From Niastella koreensis GR20-10 (GTDB lineage Bacteria > Bacteroidota > Bacteroidia > Chitinophagales > Chitinophagaceae), in the NCBI RefSeq assembly GCF_000246855.1, contig NC_016609.1, positions 3,286,001 through 3,350,000 on the forward strand: 64,000 bases of DNA, given 5' to 3'. Every line of letters begins with the position of its first letter. Position 1 is the first letter of the stretch. The notes beneath the pieces were generated by a model. It saw only the letters and a program-made list of their open reading frames with translations. It ran no database searches and was not told the origin of the DNA. The position numbers and the translations under genes are program-made. Below are positions 1-7,714 of the stretch, in pieces.

Positions 1-1
1 C

Positions 2-118
2 GAGGGGTATATTCATTATGCAAATAATGCGGTAGAAGTAAACTGTATGGATTGCATTGGCTGGTTCAAAGACTGGTATCCTGAAGAATACAAACAATAT
101 TATTTATTGGCTCAGTAA
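2..118 (+). CDS. C-terminal fragment of an unidentified protein
   Basis: An open reading frame enters from the left edge and ends at a TAA at 116-118, giving the last 38 residues of a protein whose start lies outside the window. The tail is rich in aromatic residues and has a CxxC-like MDCIG segment followed by WFKDWYPEEY. No family could be recognised from so short a piece. The next gene starts 8 bp after the stop in the same direction, so the two may be co-transcribed. That the frame is open and ends here is seen directly; that it is a real gene is inferred from its position and ordinary codon use. Confidence 0.5.
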   Translation, partial: EGYIHYANNAVEVNCMDCIGWFKDWYPEEYKQYYLLAQ

Positions 119-126
119 GATCTATT

Positions 127-288
127 ATGAGTAAATTGAATTCTCTATTTATTAGCCTTTGTACCCTTTTACCCCTGACTATAATAGCACAAAAGGAAGC
201 TTCGGGAAGTTATTTGATCCAGTATTTCACCGATGGAAAAAAGCGGATATTTTTGCGGCAGCAGCAAAATCCGTTTCATACTTTTTAA
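127..288 (+). CDS. Very small secreted protein or truncated gene (53 aa)
   Basis: ATG at 127 opens a 53-residue frame. The first 21 residues look like a signal peptide: a lysine near the start, a hydrophobic core rich in Leu/Ile, and an IIAQ cleavage-like site common in Bacteroidota. Only about 30 mature residues follow before a TAA. No family is recognisable. It sits 8 bp after the preceding gene and 10 bp before the membrane-protein gene at 299. The short mature part could mean a small exported peptide or the remnant of a larger exported protein cut by an early stop. The downstream frame shows no obvious continuation. Confidence 0.4.
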   Translation: MSKLNSLFISLCTLLPLTIIAQKEASGSYLIQYFTDGKKRIFLRQQQNPFHTF

Positions 289-298
289 GACCCTACCC

Positions 299-817
299 AT
301 GTTTTACTTTAAAACCATCACAATAAACAACGCTTCACCTGAGCTGGTTGAAAAAGCGATCCGGCATTATACTAAATTCAGAAACAGTTACCTGGGTTTC
401 GTGATATCTGCGGGTGAATTTCAGGTTGAACAGTTCTTTTCCGGATTGGAAAAGAAGAACATCTTACTGATAACCCGGATGAAAGACCTACCCAGCCCTA
501 ACCTTTGGGGAGACGATAGACCATGGCGTTATCGACCCATGCCTGCCATTTTTATTCGTTTCAATAAAGAGAACAACTTCTCTTCTTACCAAATACGATT
601 AGGGTTCTATTCTATGGTATTCTTTTGTATGGCCTCTTTTTGGTTTTTTTTTAGTGTATGGCTGTTATTACATAACGATTTTAATTTGGGGCTACTTTTT
701 TTTAGTTTGTTATTCCTTATTGTATTTTTATTTAGAACAAACAGAGAAATAAATAAAACCAAAGGGCTAATTGACAAAGCCATTCAAATAACCAGTTCTG
801 ATGCTCACCAGCAATAA
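299..817 (+). CDS. Hypothetical membrane protein with two C-terminal transmembrane helices
   Basis: This is a 172-residue protein if translation starts at the ATG at 299. The frame is open further upstream to 233, but that part overlaps the preceding small gene and has no secretion signal. The N-terminal 105 residues are soluble and mixed alpha/beta in character. Two strongly hydrophobic stretches (roughly residues 104-126 and 130-148, full of Phe/Leu/Val) form a helical hairpin in the membrane. A short charged cytosolic tail follows. No family is recognised. The gene ends just before a hairpin terminator shared with the convergent ThuA-domain gene. Confidence 0.6.
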   Translation: MFYFKTITINNASPELVEKAIRHYTKFRNSYLGFVISAGEFQVEQFFSGLEKKNILLITRMKDLPSPNLWGDDRPWRYRPMPAIFIRFNKENNFSSYQIRLGFYSMVFFCMASFWFFFSVWLLLHNDFNLGLLFFSLLFLIVFLFRTNREINKTKGLIDKAIQITSSDAHQQ

Positions 818-820
818 AAA

Positions 821-850
821 GGGCGGCCTGTTATCAGACCGCCCCTTATT
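821..850. terminator. Bidirectional hairpin terminator
   Basis: The stem is GGGCGGCCTG / CAGACCGCCC with a TTAT loop (one mismatch), at 821-844. It has an A-run on the left (816-820) and TTATTT on the right, so it can end transcription from both convergent genes (stops at 817 and 870). Confidence 0.75.
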
Positions 851-869
851 TATATAGAATTCAACTGCG

Positions 870-1616
870 CTATTTCATTTTAACCTTACCCATCGCATAC
901 TGCAAACCGCCCCATAAATGCTGCAGGTACAATGGATCGGCATACGATTCATCGGTATGGCCTAATTCGGTGTAAAAGGCGCGGCCACCTTCAAAATTGT
1001 GGTACCAGGCCATTGGATGGTTGGCGCCATTGGTGCCGCCCTGGTAAGAACTTTCATCGATGGAAATAAGCACATGCAGATCGGGCTGAATGTCCTTAAA
1101 ATTATACCACTCGTCGGTGCGTTTCCAGGGGCGGGGTAATTGTTTGGTGGAAATGTTGGTGCTGTCGTTGATGTTCAACACAGCTTCCTGGATCTTGGGA
1201 TGCTTTACAAAATAAGCCCCTACCAGTTTGCCATACCAGGGCCAGCCATATTCGGTATCGGTGGCGGCATGAATGCCCACGAATCCACCGCCAGCCTGGA
1301 TGTATTGCTGAAAAGCTTTTTGTTGCTCTTCATTCAATACATCGCCTGTGGTGCTTAAGAAAACAATAGCTTTATATTGCTTCAGGTTGGCTACCACGAA
1401 CTTTGTGGAATCGGTAGTGGTATCTACTTCAAAATGATACTTTACGCCTAACTCCTGAATGGCTTTTATACCTGCATCGATGGATTTGTGGTGATAACCG
1501 GCCGTTTTTGAAAATACCAGGATCTTGTCTTTTGCCAGGGAAACAATGGTGAAGGATAATAAAAAGAGCGCGGTCAATACAAATTTCATGTGGGCAGGTG
1601 CTATCGTTTTCTTCAT
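870..1616 (-). CDS. ThuA-domain protein, exported
   Basis: This 248-residue protein belongs to the ThuA-like (trehalose utilisation) family, which has a class-I glutamine-amidotransferase-like fold. An N-terminal hydrophobic signal sequence (about residues 10-28) precedes a Rossmann-like domain. Visible family hallmarks are KILVFSKTAGYHH at the first strand, FVGIHAATD (residues 112-120) and the GHTDESY segment near the C terminus. In Bacteroidota such proteins are often exported and sit near sugar-processing genes, but their substrate is rarely known. A second ATG at codon 10 would still leave a signal peptide. It is transcribed alone towards the shared terminator at 821-850, and its upstream region holds a palindrome at 1701-1738. 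Confidence 0.85.
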   Translation of the reverse strand: MKKTIAPAHMKFVLTALFLLSFTIVSLAKDKILVFSKTAGYHHKSIDAGIKAIQELGVKYHFEVDTTTDSTKFVVANLKQYKAIVFLSTTGDVLNEEQQKAFQQYIQAGGGFVGIHAATDTEYGWPWYGKLVGAYFVKHPKIQEAVLNINDSTNISTKQLPRPWKRTDEWYNFKDIQPDLHVLISIDESSYQGGTNGANHPMAWYHNFEGGRAFYTELGHTDESYADPLYLQHLWGGLQYAMGKVKMK

Positions 1617-1700
1617 GTTGTATAATTATTTTTTATATACTTATCCGAGCCTGAAAGTTACAGAGAAGTCGGAATAGCATGAAGAAAGGTTGCATGAAAA

Positions 1701-1738
1701 GTTGACCCGTTAACATGTTAACAAGTTACCGGGTCAAC
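1701..1738. repeat. Palindrome between ThuA gene and DUF1338 gene
   Basis: The outer arms GTTGACCCG (1701-1709) and CGGGTCAAC (1730-1738) are perfect complements. They enclose the perfect 14-bp palindrome GTTAACATGTTAAC (1709-1722). There is no T-run, so this is more likely a dispersed intergenic repeat or a regulatory site than a classical terminator. Confidence 0.6.
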
Positions 1739-1748
1739 CAGCATGGTA

Positions 1749-2642
1749 TTATCGGCTTGTTTGTGAGCTGTACGTGCTTTCAAAAATCTTATCGGCATTA
1801 CCGGCTTCAAACCCTTCCCGGCGGTGGATGCGCTGTACCTGGTCTTTGGGCAAATGAGCAAATTGCGGCAAAATGCGTCGCTCGGCAAACTCTATATACG
1901 AGCCTGAAATGGAATGTACTTCTCCCCCGGCAAACTCCGCATCTATCATTTCGGCTACCGTAGAGCTTTGTAACAAGCCGCCATCCGGACTGGTCTTTAT
2001 TTTACCGCCGGCATTGTTCAGGGTAAACCCGTTGCGCTCGAGGAATTCGTTGAACTGTACAATGGTATTGTACCCGTCTTTCAGGTTATGTACACTGATG
2101 GTAAAATGGTTCAGGTAATACCGGTTGTAAATAACCCAGGCGGCATATTCGCTTTGCGCCGCCAGGGTTTGAAAATCTGCCCAGGTTGGCAGGCGCCACA
2201 AGCCGCTGTGCAGGAACTGGTCTACTGCACCGGCATCGTCCAGGTTGATGGCTGAAACAGGATCTGCAGTGACTTCGTTGGTATAACTGGTAATGATCTG
2301 TTGTACCTCCGGCGACAGGTCCTTTACCCGCAACTCACTAATGAAAATACGTGGGTATTGCGGTGAAGGCGGTGCGTACCAAAAGGCATCCAGCTTCTTT
2401 TCAGGAAAGTGATAGTAATCTCTTTTCTGGTAGCCATAGTGCAAAAAGATCTTTTCCAGTGATTGAATACCCAACTGCGGCACTCCCATGGTGCGAAACG
2501 CAATATGATCATTTTCAATATCTGCCGGTTGGCTGATGATATTTTCCTTTATCATGGCATTGATAATGGCCGATACATCGGGAACGCGCTCTTTGTATCT
2601 GTTCATCAATCCGGACAATACGTTATCTAGTGTAGTTGACAT
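1749..2642 (-). CDS. DUF1338 / 2-oxoadipate dioxygenase-decarboxylase (HglS-like)
   Basis: The 297-residue protein starts at the ATG at 2640-2642. A longer frame reaches back into the upstream repeat and overlaps the next gene, so it was not used. The family (DUF1338, including Pseudomonas HglS) has an Fe(II) vicinal-oxygen-chelate-like fold and converts 2-oxoadipate to D-2-hydroxyglutarate in lysine degradation. The likely metal-facing residues are present: His46 in NDHIAFRT, His179 in YYLNHFT and Glu251 in SYIEFAER. The next gene upstream on the same strand is a saccharopine dehydrogenase, another lysine-pathway enzyme, which supports the assignment. The enzymatic step is inferred from family and context. 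The two genes are 79 bp apart, with a palindromic repeat between them. Confidence 0.8.
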   Translation of the reverse strand: MSTTLDNVLSGLMNRYKERVPDVSAIINAMIKENIISQPADIENDHIAFRTMGVPQLGIQSLEKIFLHYGYQKRDYYHFPEKKLDAFWYAPPSPQYPRIFISELRVKDLSPEVQQIITSYTNEVTADPVSAINLDDAGAVDQFLHSGLWRLPTWADFQTLAAQSEYAAWVIYNRYYLNHFTISVHNLKDGYNTIVQFNEFLERNGFTLNNAGGKIKTSPDGGLLQSSTVAEMIDAEFAGGEVHSISGSYIEFAERRILPQFAHLPKDQVQRIHRREGFEAGNADKIFESTYSSQTSR

Positions 2643-2656
2643 TGCTTGTGGTTTAA

Positions 2657-2707
2657 GTTCCAAGGTACAGGTTACAGGGTTTTCCCCTGAAACCTGGAAC
2701 CTGTAAC
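2657..2707. repeat. Palindromic intergenic repeat, GTTACAGG family, copy 1
   Basis: The left arm (2657-2679) and right arm (2685-2707) pair over 18 of 23 positions with a 5-nt loop. Arms are built from the word CAGGTTACAGG. Related copies occur at 16775-16803 (one arm), 39559-39625 and 46764-46825. Confidence 0.7.
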
Positions 2708-2721
2708 TGCATTTTAATTGC

Positions 2722-3780
2722 CTATTGCTTATTGGTATACAGAAATCCGTTCTTAGTCTTAAGAAACTTCTCAAAAGGAATTTCTTCCTGTTTAATAAAT
2801 CCCTTTTGCGGCAATTCTTTATTGGCTACCATTTCTACTACAGCGGCTACGGAAGCGGCGGTTGTCCAGGAGATGGCGCGCCATTCTTTACCATGGATAG
2901 TAATAGGATGATAGGCCTGGTAAAATTCATCCCGGGCCAGCTCCTGCCCTTTCCAGCCTTCCACTACGGCATATACATACACTACATCTTCACGTACCGG
3001 GGGCTTCGCTTCTGTTAGTATTTGTTCAGTTAACTCGCGCTTGTCTTTCAGGATCAGCTCATATAATAAAAACCGCATCAGTTTGGCATGACCGGGGTAC
3101 CGGATGGTTTTGTAATTGAGCGTATCTACTTTGCCCTCCAGGGTTTCGCATAACGTACCCAGGCCACCACTGGTGCTGAAGGCTTCAAACTCCTGCCCTT
3201 CTATATTAATGTATTCCACGCCATCTAACGAAGGCACCATTTTGCGGGTACCATTGTGTATTACTTCGGCATCGTTGATGTATTCATTGATAACCCCGGC
3301 CGGCGACCAGGTAAAAGAGTAAGCCATCAATCCATTGGGGTAACGGGGCAATGCGCCTACGCGTAACTCCACATCGCGCAATTTAGTGAACCGGTGACAA
3401 AGATCAGCGCCCACAATCCCGATAAAACCCGGCGCCAGTCCGCACTGTGGCGCCATTACGCCTTTGGAGGTTTCCGCCATTTTACGGATAGCACTGGTTG
3501 TGGGTACATCTTCTGTAAGATCGAAATAATGAATGCCGGTTTTAAAAGCAGTTTCGGCTACCGGTAAATTGAGGTTATAAGGTAAACAGGATACCACGCC
3601 GTCCTGTTTCGACAACACGTCTTCTAAAAAATTTTTATCGGTAATATTTCCGGTAACTACTTTAAATGGTACATCGGCAGGGGCCTTTTGATCAATACCG
3701 GTAACAGTAAATATATCGTTCAGCAATGTGGCTACCAGTGAACCCACCTTGCCCAGTCCGACAACGGCAATATGTTTCAT
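2722..3780 (-). CDS. Saccharopine dehydrogenase family protein
   Basis: This 352-residue NAD(P)-dependent enzyme has an N-terminal Rossmann nucleotide-binding motif (VVGLGKVGS, residues 5-13), typical of the saccharopine dehydrogenase NADP domain. The catalytic-domain segment MAPQCGLAPGFIG and a C-terminal portion including EFYQAYHP complete the family pattern. Length matches single-domain bacterial members. Saccharopine dehydrogenases split saccharopine to aminoadipate semialdehyde plus glutamate, or to lysine plus 2-oxoglutarate; the direction cannot be read from sequence. Its neighbour downstream is a 2-oxoadipate dioxygenase homologue, so the pair probably acts in lysine degradation. Other pathway steps are not in the window. 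Confidence 0.82.
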   Translation of the reverse strand: MKHIAVVGLGKVGSLVATLLNDIFTVTGIDQKAPADVPFKVVTGNITDKNFLEDVLSKQDGVVSCLPYNLNLPVAETAFKTGIHYFDLTEDVPTTSAIRKMAETSKGVMAPQCGLAPGFIGIVGADLCHRFTKLRDVELRVGALPRYPNGLMAYSFTWSPAGVINEYINDAEVIHNGTRKMVPSLDGVEYINIEGQEFEAFSTSGGLGTLCETLEGKVDTLNYKTIRYPGHAKLMRFLLYELILKDKRELTEQILTEAKPPVREDVVYVYAVVEGWKGQELARDEFYQAYHPITIHGKEWRAISWTTAASVAAVVEMVANKELPQKGFIKQEEIPFEKFLKTKNGFLYTNKQ

Positions 3781-3822
3781 ACTAATTTTAAATTAAAAGA
3801 ATTAAAATATAAAATTTGAGCG

Positions 3823-3873
3823 CTTCGACTTCGCTCAGTGCTTAATAGCACCACCCTTCGACTCCGCTCAGGG
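3823..3873. repeat. Two copies of CTTCGACTYCGCTCAG repeat
   Basis: Copy one spans 3823-3838. Copy two is CCCTTCGACTCCGCTCAGGG at 3854-3873 and is flanked by CCCT/AGGG self-complementary ends. The same type of word is a frequent intergenic repeat in Bacteroidota genomes (established knowledge). Confidence 0.6.
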
Positions 3874-4099
3874 TCAAATCAGGAATGGAATATGTGTTTA
3901 GGACGTGAAATCTATGGCACGTTGGCGCATGCGCTTCGGAGGAAAGCGAGGTAAGAATAGAATATTTTAACGCTGTAATTCACTACGCGAATTTATTCAA
4001 AAAAAGCTAAACGCCAAATCCGCCATGCTGAATGCTTAATACCGATCGTTTTAGGGCTGAATGATTTGTATGAAACACACAACGCAAAAAACAGCAACC

Positions 4100-4165
4100 A
4101 ATAGGCAATTGGCAAATTCCTTCGCTGCGCGAAGGAACAATAGACAATTTCGGCAATTGCCTATT
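4100..4165. repeat. Nested palindrome downstream of GH43
   Basis: The outer arms AATAGGCAATTG (4100-4111) and CAATTGCCTATT (4154-4165) are perfect complements. Inside lies a perfect 9-bp hairpin, TTCCTTCGC / GCGAAGGAA (4117-4137). Words of the type CAATTGCCTATTG recur at 2716-2731 beside the saccharopine dehydrogenase stop. It may also end GH43 transcription. Confidence 0.7.
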
Positions 4166-4167
4166 GT

Positions 4168-5844
4168 CTATTGATCATTTCCCTTACTTTCAAAATAGCT
4201 AAATACCGCGTTACTGGTGATCGGCAATCCGCTTGAGGTGGCATACATGGCATACATACAACCTACAAAGCCGCCGGCGGTATGGGTGCTCAGAAAACTG
4301 GCATCGAGGCCTTCTTTAAATGTTTTCCATGACTTGCTGCCTTTTTCCGCATAATAAAAAGAATAGGCATTGCCGTTGGTTTGTATTTTTAACTGCAGCG
4401 GCAACAGGTTGCTTGTTTGAATTTTCTGGGTGCTTAGCAGTAAGGGTTCGCCGCCATTTTTACCAGGCCCGCGGAACAATTGCAAAACAGGTTGGTTATT
4501 GTCGTACGACTGACAGAAGAAATAATAAAAATTTTCATTCTGAAACACCATCAGCCCGGCTTTTTCCTGCGAACTGGTAGGGTTAAACATAAGTGCTGTA
4601 GATGCATAGCCACGGAGGTGCGATTGCCGGAACCCAATGAATGCCGGGTTGGTTTTATCGGCCACGGTGGCGGGTTTTAGTTGCAGAGTAAGTGTTCCTT
4701 CCAGATTGTTTATCTGGTACCAGGGTTCACGCACCGTACGCAGAAACTCATAACGGTTATTTAAGGTTGGGCTTTTGAAGTTATCCCTGAAATGAAAATC
4801 GCTGCTGAACGGCAGGGGATTTTTAGCGGTGGTGTTGGGGATGCTTACTTTATCGGGCACGGTTTCATTTGCCGGCAGAATAATTGGCCAATCCTCTTGC
4901 CATTGAACCGGCGCCATAAAGGTTTCGCGGCCGGTATTGTAATTATCATCGGAATATGGACGGCAACCCAGGAACACGGCATACCAGCTGCCATCGGTTG
5001 TTGTTACCAGGTCGGCATGGCCGGTGGAGGTAACCGGTTTCTTTCTGTTGACATTTAACTGGCGCTGGCTAAGAATGGGATTGCCGCTATAGGGTTCATA
5101 AGGCCCTTCCACTTTTTTACTTCTGAAGATCACCTCCGAATGATTATAACTGGTACCCCCTTCTGCACACATCAGGTAATACATCTTATTGTATTTGTAC
5201 AGGTGCGGTCCCTCGATCCAGACCGGTTTTTGCGAGATATCCGAGCCTCCATTTACCAGGGTGATCTCTTCCCCTTTTGTTTGCAGGGTTGCCAGGTCTA
5301 TTTCGTACATCCGGATGGTCCGGTGGCCATCATATTGAGGTTTATTATCGGGCGCATAACTGTTGTAGGTAATATAAACTCTGCCGTTATCATCAAAGAA
5401 CAAAGAGGGATCGATGTCTTTTACATTGGGTAAGAACACGGGGTTGCTCCAGGGGCCTTTGGGATTTTTGGCGGTGATAATAAAATTGCCGCCATGGCTG
5501 GTATTGGTACAGGTTATATAGAACGTGCCTTTATAAAAACGGATGGTGGGGGCAAACAACCCGCCCGATACGTGGGTGCTATCCAGGTTCAATTGTTCGG
5601 GCCGGTCCATGGCAAAACCAATTTGTTCCCAGTTGGCCAGGTCGGTACTGTGAAAGATGGGTAACCCCGGATAATAGGCAAAAGTGGAATTGACCAGGTA
5701 GTAATCGTTTCCCGCCCGGCAAATGGAGGGGTCGGGATAAAAACCAGCCAGGATGGGGTTATCTACTTTGGCTGTTTGCGCGGTGGTGCTTAAACAGCTT
5801 ATGTATAGGAAAAAAAATGCTGGTAAGAATAATTTGGTTGTCAT
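4168..5844 (-). CDS. GH43 family beta-xylosidase/arabinosidase, exported
   Basis: This 558-residue enzyme has an N-terminal signal peptide (about 1-22) followed by a five-bladed GH43 propeller and, from about residue 350, a beta-sandwich domain typical of beta-xylosidases. The catalytic set is visible: Asp38 in FYPDPS (general base), Asp145 in DIDPS (pKa modulator) and Glu211 in WIEGPHLY (general acid). The family releases xylose or arabinose from xylan fragments. The gene lies at the distal end of the xylan locus but is separated from the GH10 gene by a terminator (5982-6018) and has its own promoter-like element, so it is probably a separate transcription unit. The signal peptide points to a periplasmic or surface role. 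Confidence 0.9.
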   Translation of the reverse strand: MTTKLFLPAFFFLYISCLSTTAQTAKVDNPILAGFYPDPSICRAGNDYYLVNSTFAYYPGLPIFHSTDLANWEQIGFAMDRPEQLNLDSTHVSGGLFAPTIRFYKGTFYITCTNTSHGGNFIITAKNPKGPWSNPVFLPNVKDIDPSLFFDDNGRVYITYNSYAPDNKPQYDGHRTIRMYEIDLATLQTKGEEITLVNGGSDISQKPVWIEGPHLYKYNKMYYLMCAEGGTSYNHSEVIFRSKKVEGPYEPYSGNPILSQRQLNVNRKKPVTSTGHADLVTTTDGSWYAVFLGCRPYSDDNYNTGRETFMAPVQWQEDWPIILPANETVPDKVSIPNTTAKNPLPFSSDFHFRDNFKSPTLNNRYEFLRTVREPWYQINNLEGTLTLQLKPATVADKTNPAFIGFRQSHLRGYASTALMFNPTSSQEKAGLMVFQNENFYYFFCQSYDNNQPVLQLFRGPGKNGGEPLLLSTQKIQTSNLLPLQLKIQTNGNAYSFYYAEKGSKSWKTFKEGLDASFLSTHTAGGFVGCMYAMYATSSGLPITSNAVFSYFESKGNDQ

Positions 5845-5872
5845 TGGGGCAACGTTATTAGGAGGTATGTAT

Positions 5873-5880
5873 CAAATATA
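5873..5880 (-). promoter_or_regulatory. Candidate -7 element for GH43
   Basis: On the minus strand the sequence reads TATATTTG, a match to the Bacteroidota -7 consensus TAnnTTTG, 29 bp upstream of the GH43 start. No clear TTTG-type -33 box was found at the usual spacing. Confidence 0.35.
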
Positions 5881-5904
5881 CAAAAGAAGGAAGAATAAGA
5901 GGTG

Positions 5905-5964
5905 ACCTGTAAGGAGGACTTTTACCCCGCGATTGTTTAAGATAAAATGGTTCTCCTTACAGGT
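5905..5964. promoter_or_regulatory. 12-bp inverted repeat upstream of GH43
   Basis: ACCTGTAAGGAG (5905-5916) and CTCCTTACAGGT (5953-5964) are perfect 12-bp complements separated by 36 bp. The pair lies just upstream of the GH43 promoter element and beyond the xylan-operon terminator. It could be an operator pair or a dispersed repeat. Confidence 0.5.
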
Positions 5965-5981
5965 TGTACCTAACACACCTT

Positions 5982-6018
5982 AAAAAAGCAGGGCTGAGCA
6001 CGACTAAGCGCCCAGCCC
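5982..6018 (-). terminator. Terminator of the xylan susC operon
   Basis: On the minus strand a GGGCTG/CAGCCC stem (5991-5996 with 6013-6018) is followed by a run of six T (5982-5987 on plus reads AAAAAA). It lies 20 bp past the GH10 stop codon and separates it from GH43. Confidence 0.7.
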
Positions 6019-6037
6019 CATCAGCCGGTCTCCCGAT

Positions 6038-7696
6038 TTATTTTAATTGCAAACCAGTCAGAAACTCAGTATACGAGTCTTTTTTATTATAATTATCATC
6101 CCACAACAAGGGGTAATCCTTGGTATGGTAGGGTGTGCGGGCGCGTAACCAGGAGTCGGAATCGCCTACTCCCCAAACGGTTATGCCATAGCGCTGCGCC
6201 TCGGGCACATTGCGCATGTACGATTCCACCACGTACCGGTATTTGGCGGCCTGTTGCGGCAGCATGGTGGGCGACAGTACAAAATTGGCGGTTTGCGGGG
6301 AATTCTGGTCGCCCAGGTTTACGCTGATATCCAGTTCGGTGATCTTTACCAGCAAACCCAGCCGCGCCATTTTCATCAATGCGTTATCGATGGCGGTATT
6401 AGATACCAGGTAGGTCATGTGCATTTGCAAGCCTACCCCATCAATGGGAACGCCTTTTGTTTTTAACCGGGTTATCAACGCAATGAGGCTGTCCATTTTA
6501 ACGGAATTCGTTTCATGGGCATAGTCGTTCAGAAATAATTTAGCGGTGGGGTCGGCGGCACGCGCATACCGGAAAGCTTTTGCTACCATGCTATCCCCGT
6601 TTGTAAGCATTTTTTTGGCTGCGTCCCGGTCGCCCAGGTAATCGCCCCAATAGAAAGCATCGCTTGCGCTTGTGCCGCTTCTCACCACCCCATTGTCGTC
6701 AAAGGGTTCGTTTACTACATCCCAGGCATGCACCCTGTCTTTATACCGGGTGATCATGCTGGTGATGAAATTCTTCATTGTTGTATCTATCCGTAATTGT
6801 TGTTCAGCAAAACCGGCAGCAGAAGCTGGTGGATTGCTGAGCGTTACGCTTACGCTGTCTATGTAATAGGTATTGGGCGTATAACCCATATCGAATACGA
6901 TCTTCTTGGTAGCATTATTCGGGGTGAACGTCCACTCATAGGGCGCCCAGCTGGTGGTGGGCACATAATCAGCTGAATATTGTGCGGAACCGCCATTGTT
7001 GCTCAACCTGAATTTGCCGCCTGCTGCTGCCGCTTTTGCGTAAAATCTTACTTTGTATGAAGTGCCCGAGGTCATGGTGATGTCGTCGCTTACCACCTGT
7101 ACATCCCAGGGGTTACCGGCTACGGCAGGCGCTGCTTTTAATGAGCGGGAACCCTGGTACGCTTCTCCGGCAGCCGTTCCTGCACTTACTACAGCACTGC
7201 CATTCCATACGCTCCAGTTAAGGAAAGTAACACCGCTGCCCGCGGTTTCAAACGAACCATTCAGGATGAGGCTGGGATTATTGACTGCTCCTGTGCCACC
7301 CTGGGCCAGTAAAGCTCGCAGATAGTTCCCGTTGTTGTTTTGATACCAGCATAAGGTATGTCCGTATACACTCATGCCGGCGCCTGTAATGCCATTTACA
7401 AATCCATCGGCATTGGTAAAGTTGTAAGAACCGTTGGCCTGTACAATAGCGCCATGTTTCATAACATAACCAGGGGTGGCCACGTTGAACTGCGATTTTA
7501 CAAGGGAGGTATAAGTACCATTGGCCGTGAAGGCGGTATAATCAACCCCAACGCCCAATGGAAAAGAGGCGGCGTCTTTTAATGTGAGATCCAGGTTGGG
7601 ATGAATGGTATCCGGATCGTTGCTCACCTTTTTCTGACAACCGGTTATGCAGGCAAACACAACCAGGCCGGGTAATAAAATATTATTAAGCTTCAT
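6038..7696 (-). CDS. GH10 endo-1,4-beta-xylanase lipoprotein with inserted CBM
   Basis: This 552-residue protein begins with a lipoprotein signal ending in CITGC (Cys20). A GH10 barrel starts near residue 44 and is interrupted after GHTLCWYQ (112-119) by a carbohydrate-binding beta-sandwich (about 140-288, with LILNGSFE and YYIDSVSVTL edges, CBM4/9/22-like). The barrel then resumes with WDVVNEPF, containing acid/base Glu330, and KITELDIS, containing nucleophile Glu454. GH10 enzymes cleave the xylan backbone. CBM insertion inside the barrel is known for Bacteroidetes gut and soil xylanases. It is the last gene of the susC-susD-SGBP-GH10 run, 18 bp from the next gene, and is probably anchored on the cell surface. 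Confidence 0.93.
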   Translation of the reverse strand: MKLNNILLPGLVVFACITGCQKKVSNDPDTIHPNLDLTLKDAASFPLGVGVDYTAFTANGTYTSLVKSQFNVATPGYVMKHGAIVQANGSYNFTNADGFVNGITGAGMSVYGHTLCWYQNNNGNYLRALLAQGGTGAVNNPSLILNGSFETAGSGVTFLNWSVWNGSAVVSAGTAAGEAYQGSRSLKAAPAVAGNPWDVQVVSDDITMTSGTSYKVRFYAKAAAAGGKFRLSNNGGSAQYSADYVPTTSWAPYEWTFTPNNATKKIVFDMGYTPNTYYIDSVSVTLSNPPASAAGFAEQQLRIDTTMKNFITSMITRYKDRVHAWDVVNEPFDDNGVVRSGTSASDAFYWGDYLGDRDAAKKMLTNGDSMVAKAFRYARAADPTAKLFLNDYAHETNSVKMDSLIALITRLKTKGVPIDGVGLQMHMTYLVSNTAIDNALMKMARLGLLVKITELDISVNLGDQNSPQTANFVLSPTMLPQQAAKYRYVVESYMRNVPEAQRYGITVWGVGDSDSWLRARTPYHTKDYPLLWDDNYNKKDSYTEFLTGLQLK

Positions 7697-7714
7697 TTGT
7701 ACTTCGTTTTGTTA

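Larger units (their letters stand above)
3781..4167. other. 387-bp gene-free stretch rich in dispersed repeats
   Basis: No convincing gene was seen. The stretch holds two copies of the CTTCGACTYCGCTCAG word (3823-3838 and 3854-3873) and an A/T-rich leader immediately upstream of the saccharopine dehydrogenase start. A nested palindrome at 4100-4165 lies downstream of the GH43 stop. The middle part (about 3880-4080) shows no structure that could be assigned. Confidence 0.6.

Noticed and set aside
2643-2774. 44-codon N-terminal extension of the DUF1338 gene
   Set aside because: It runs through a palindromic repeat and overlaps the saccharopine dehydrogenase end. The ATG at 2640-2642 gives the normal start of the family.
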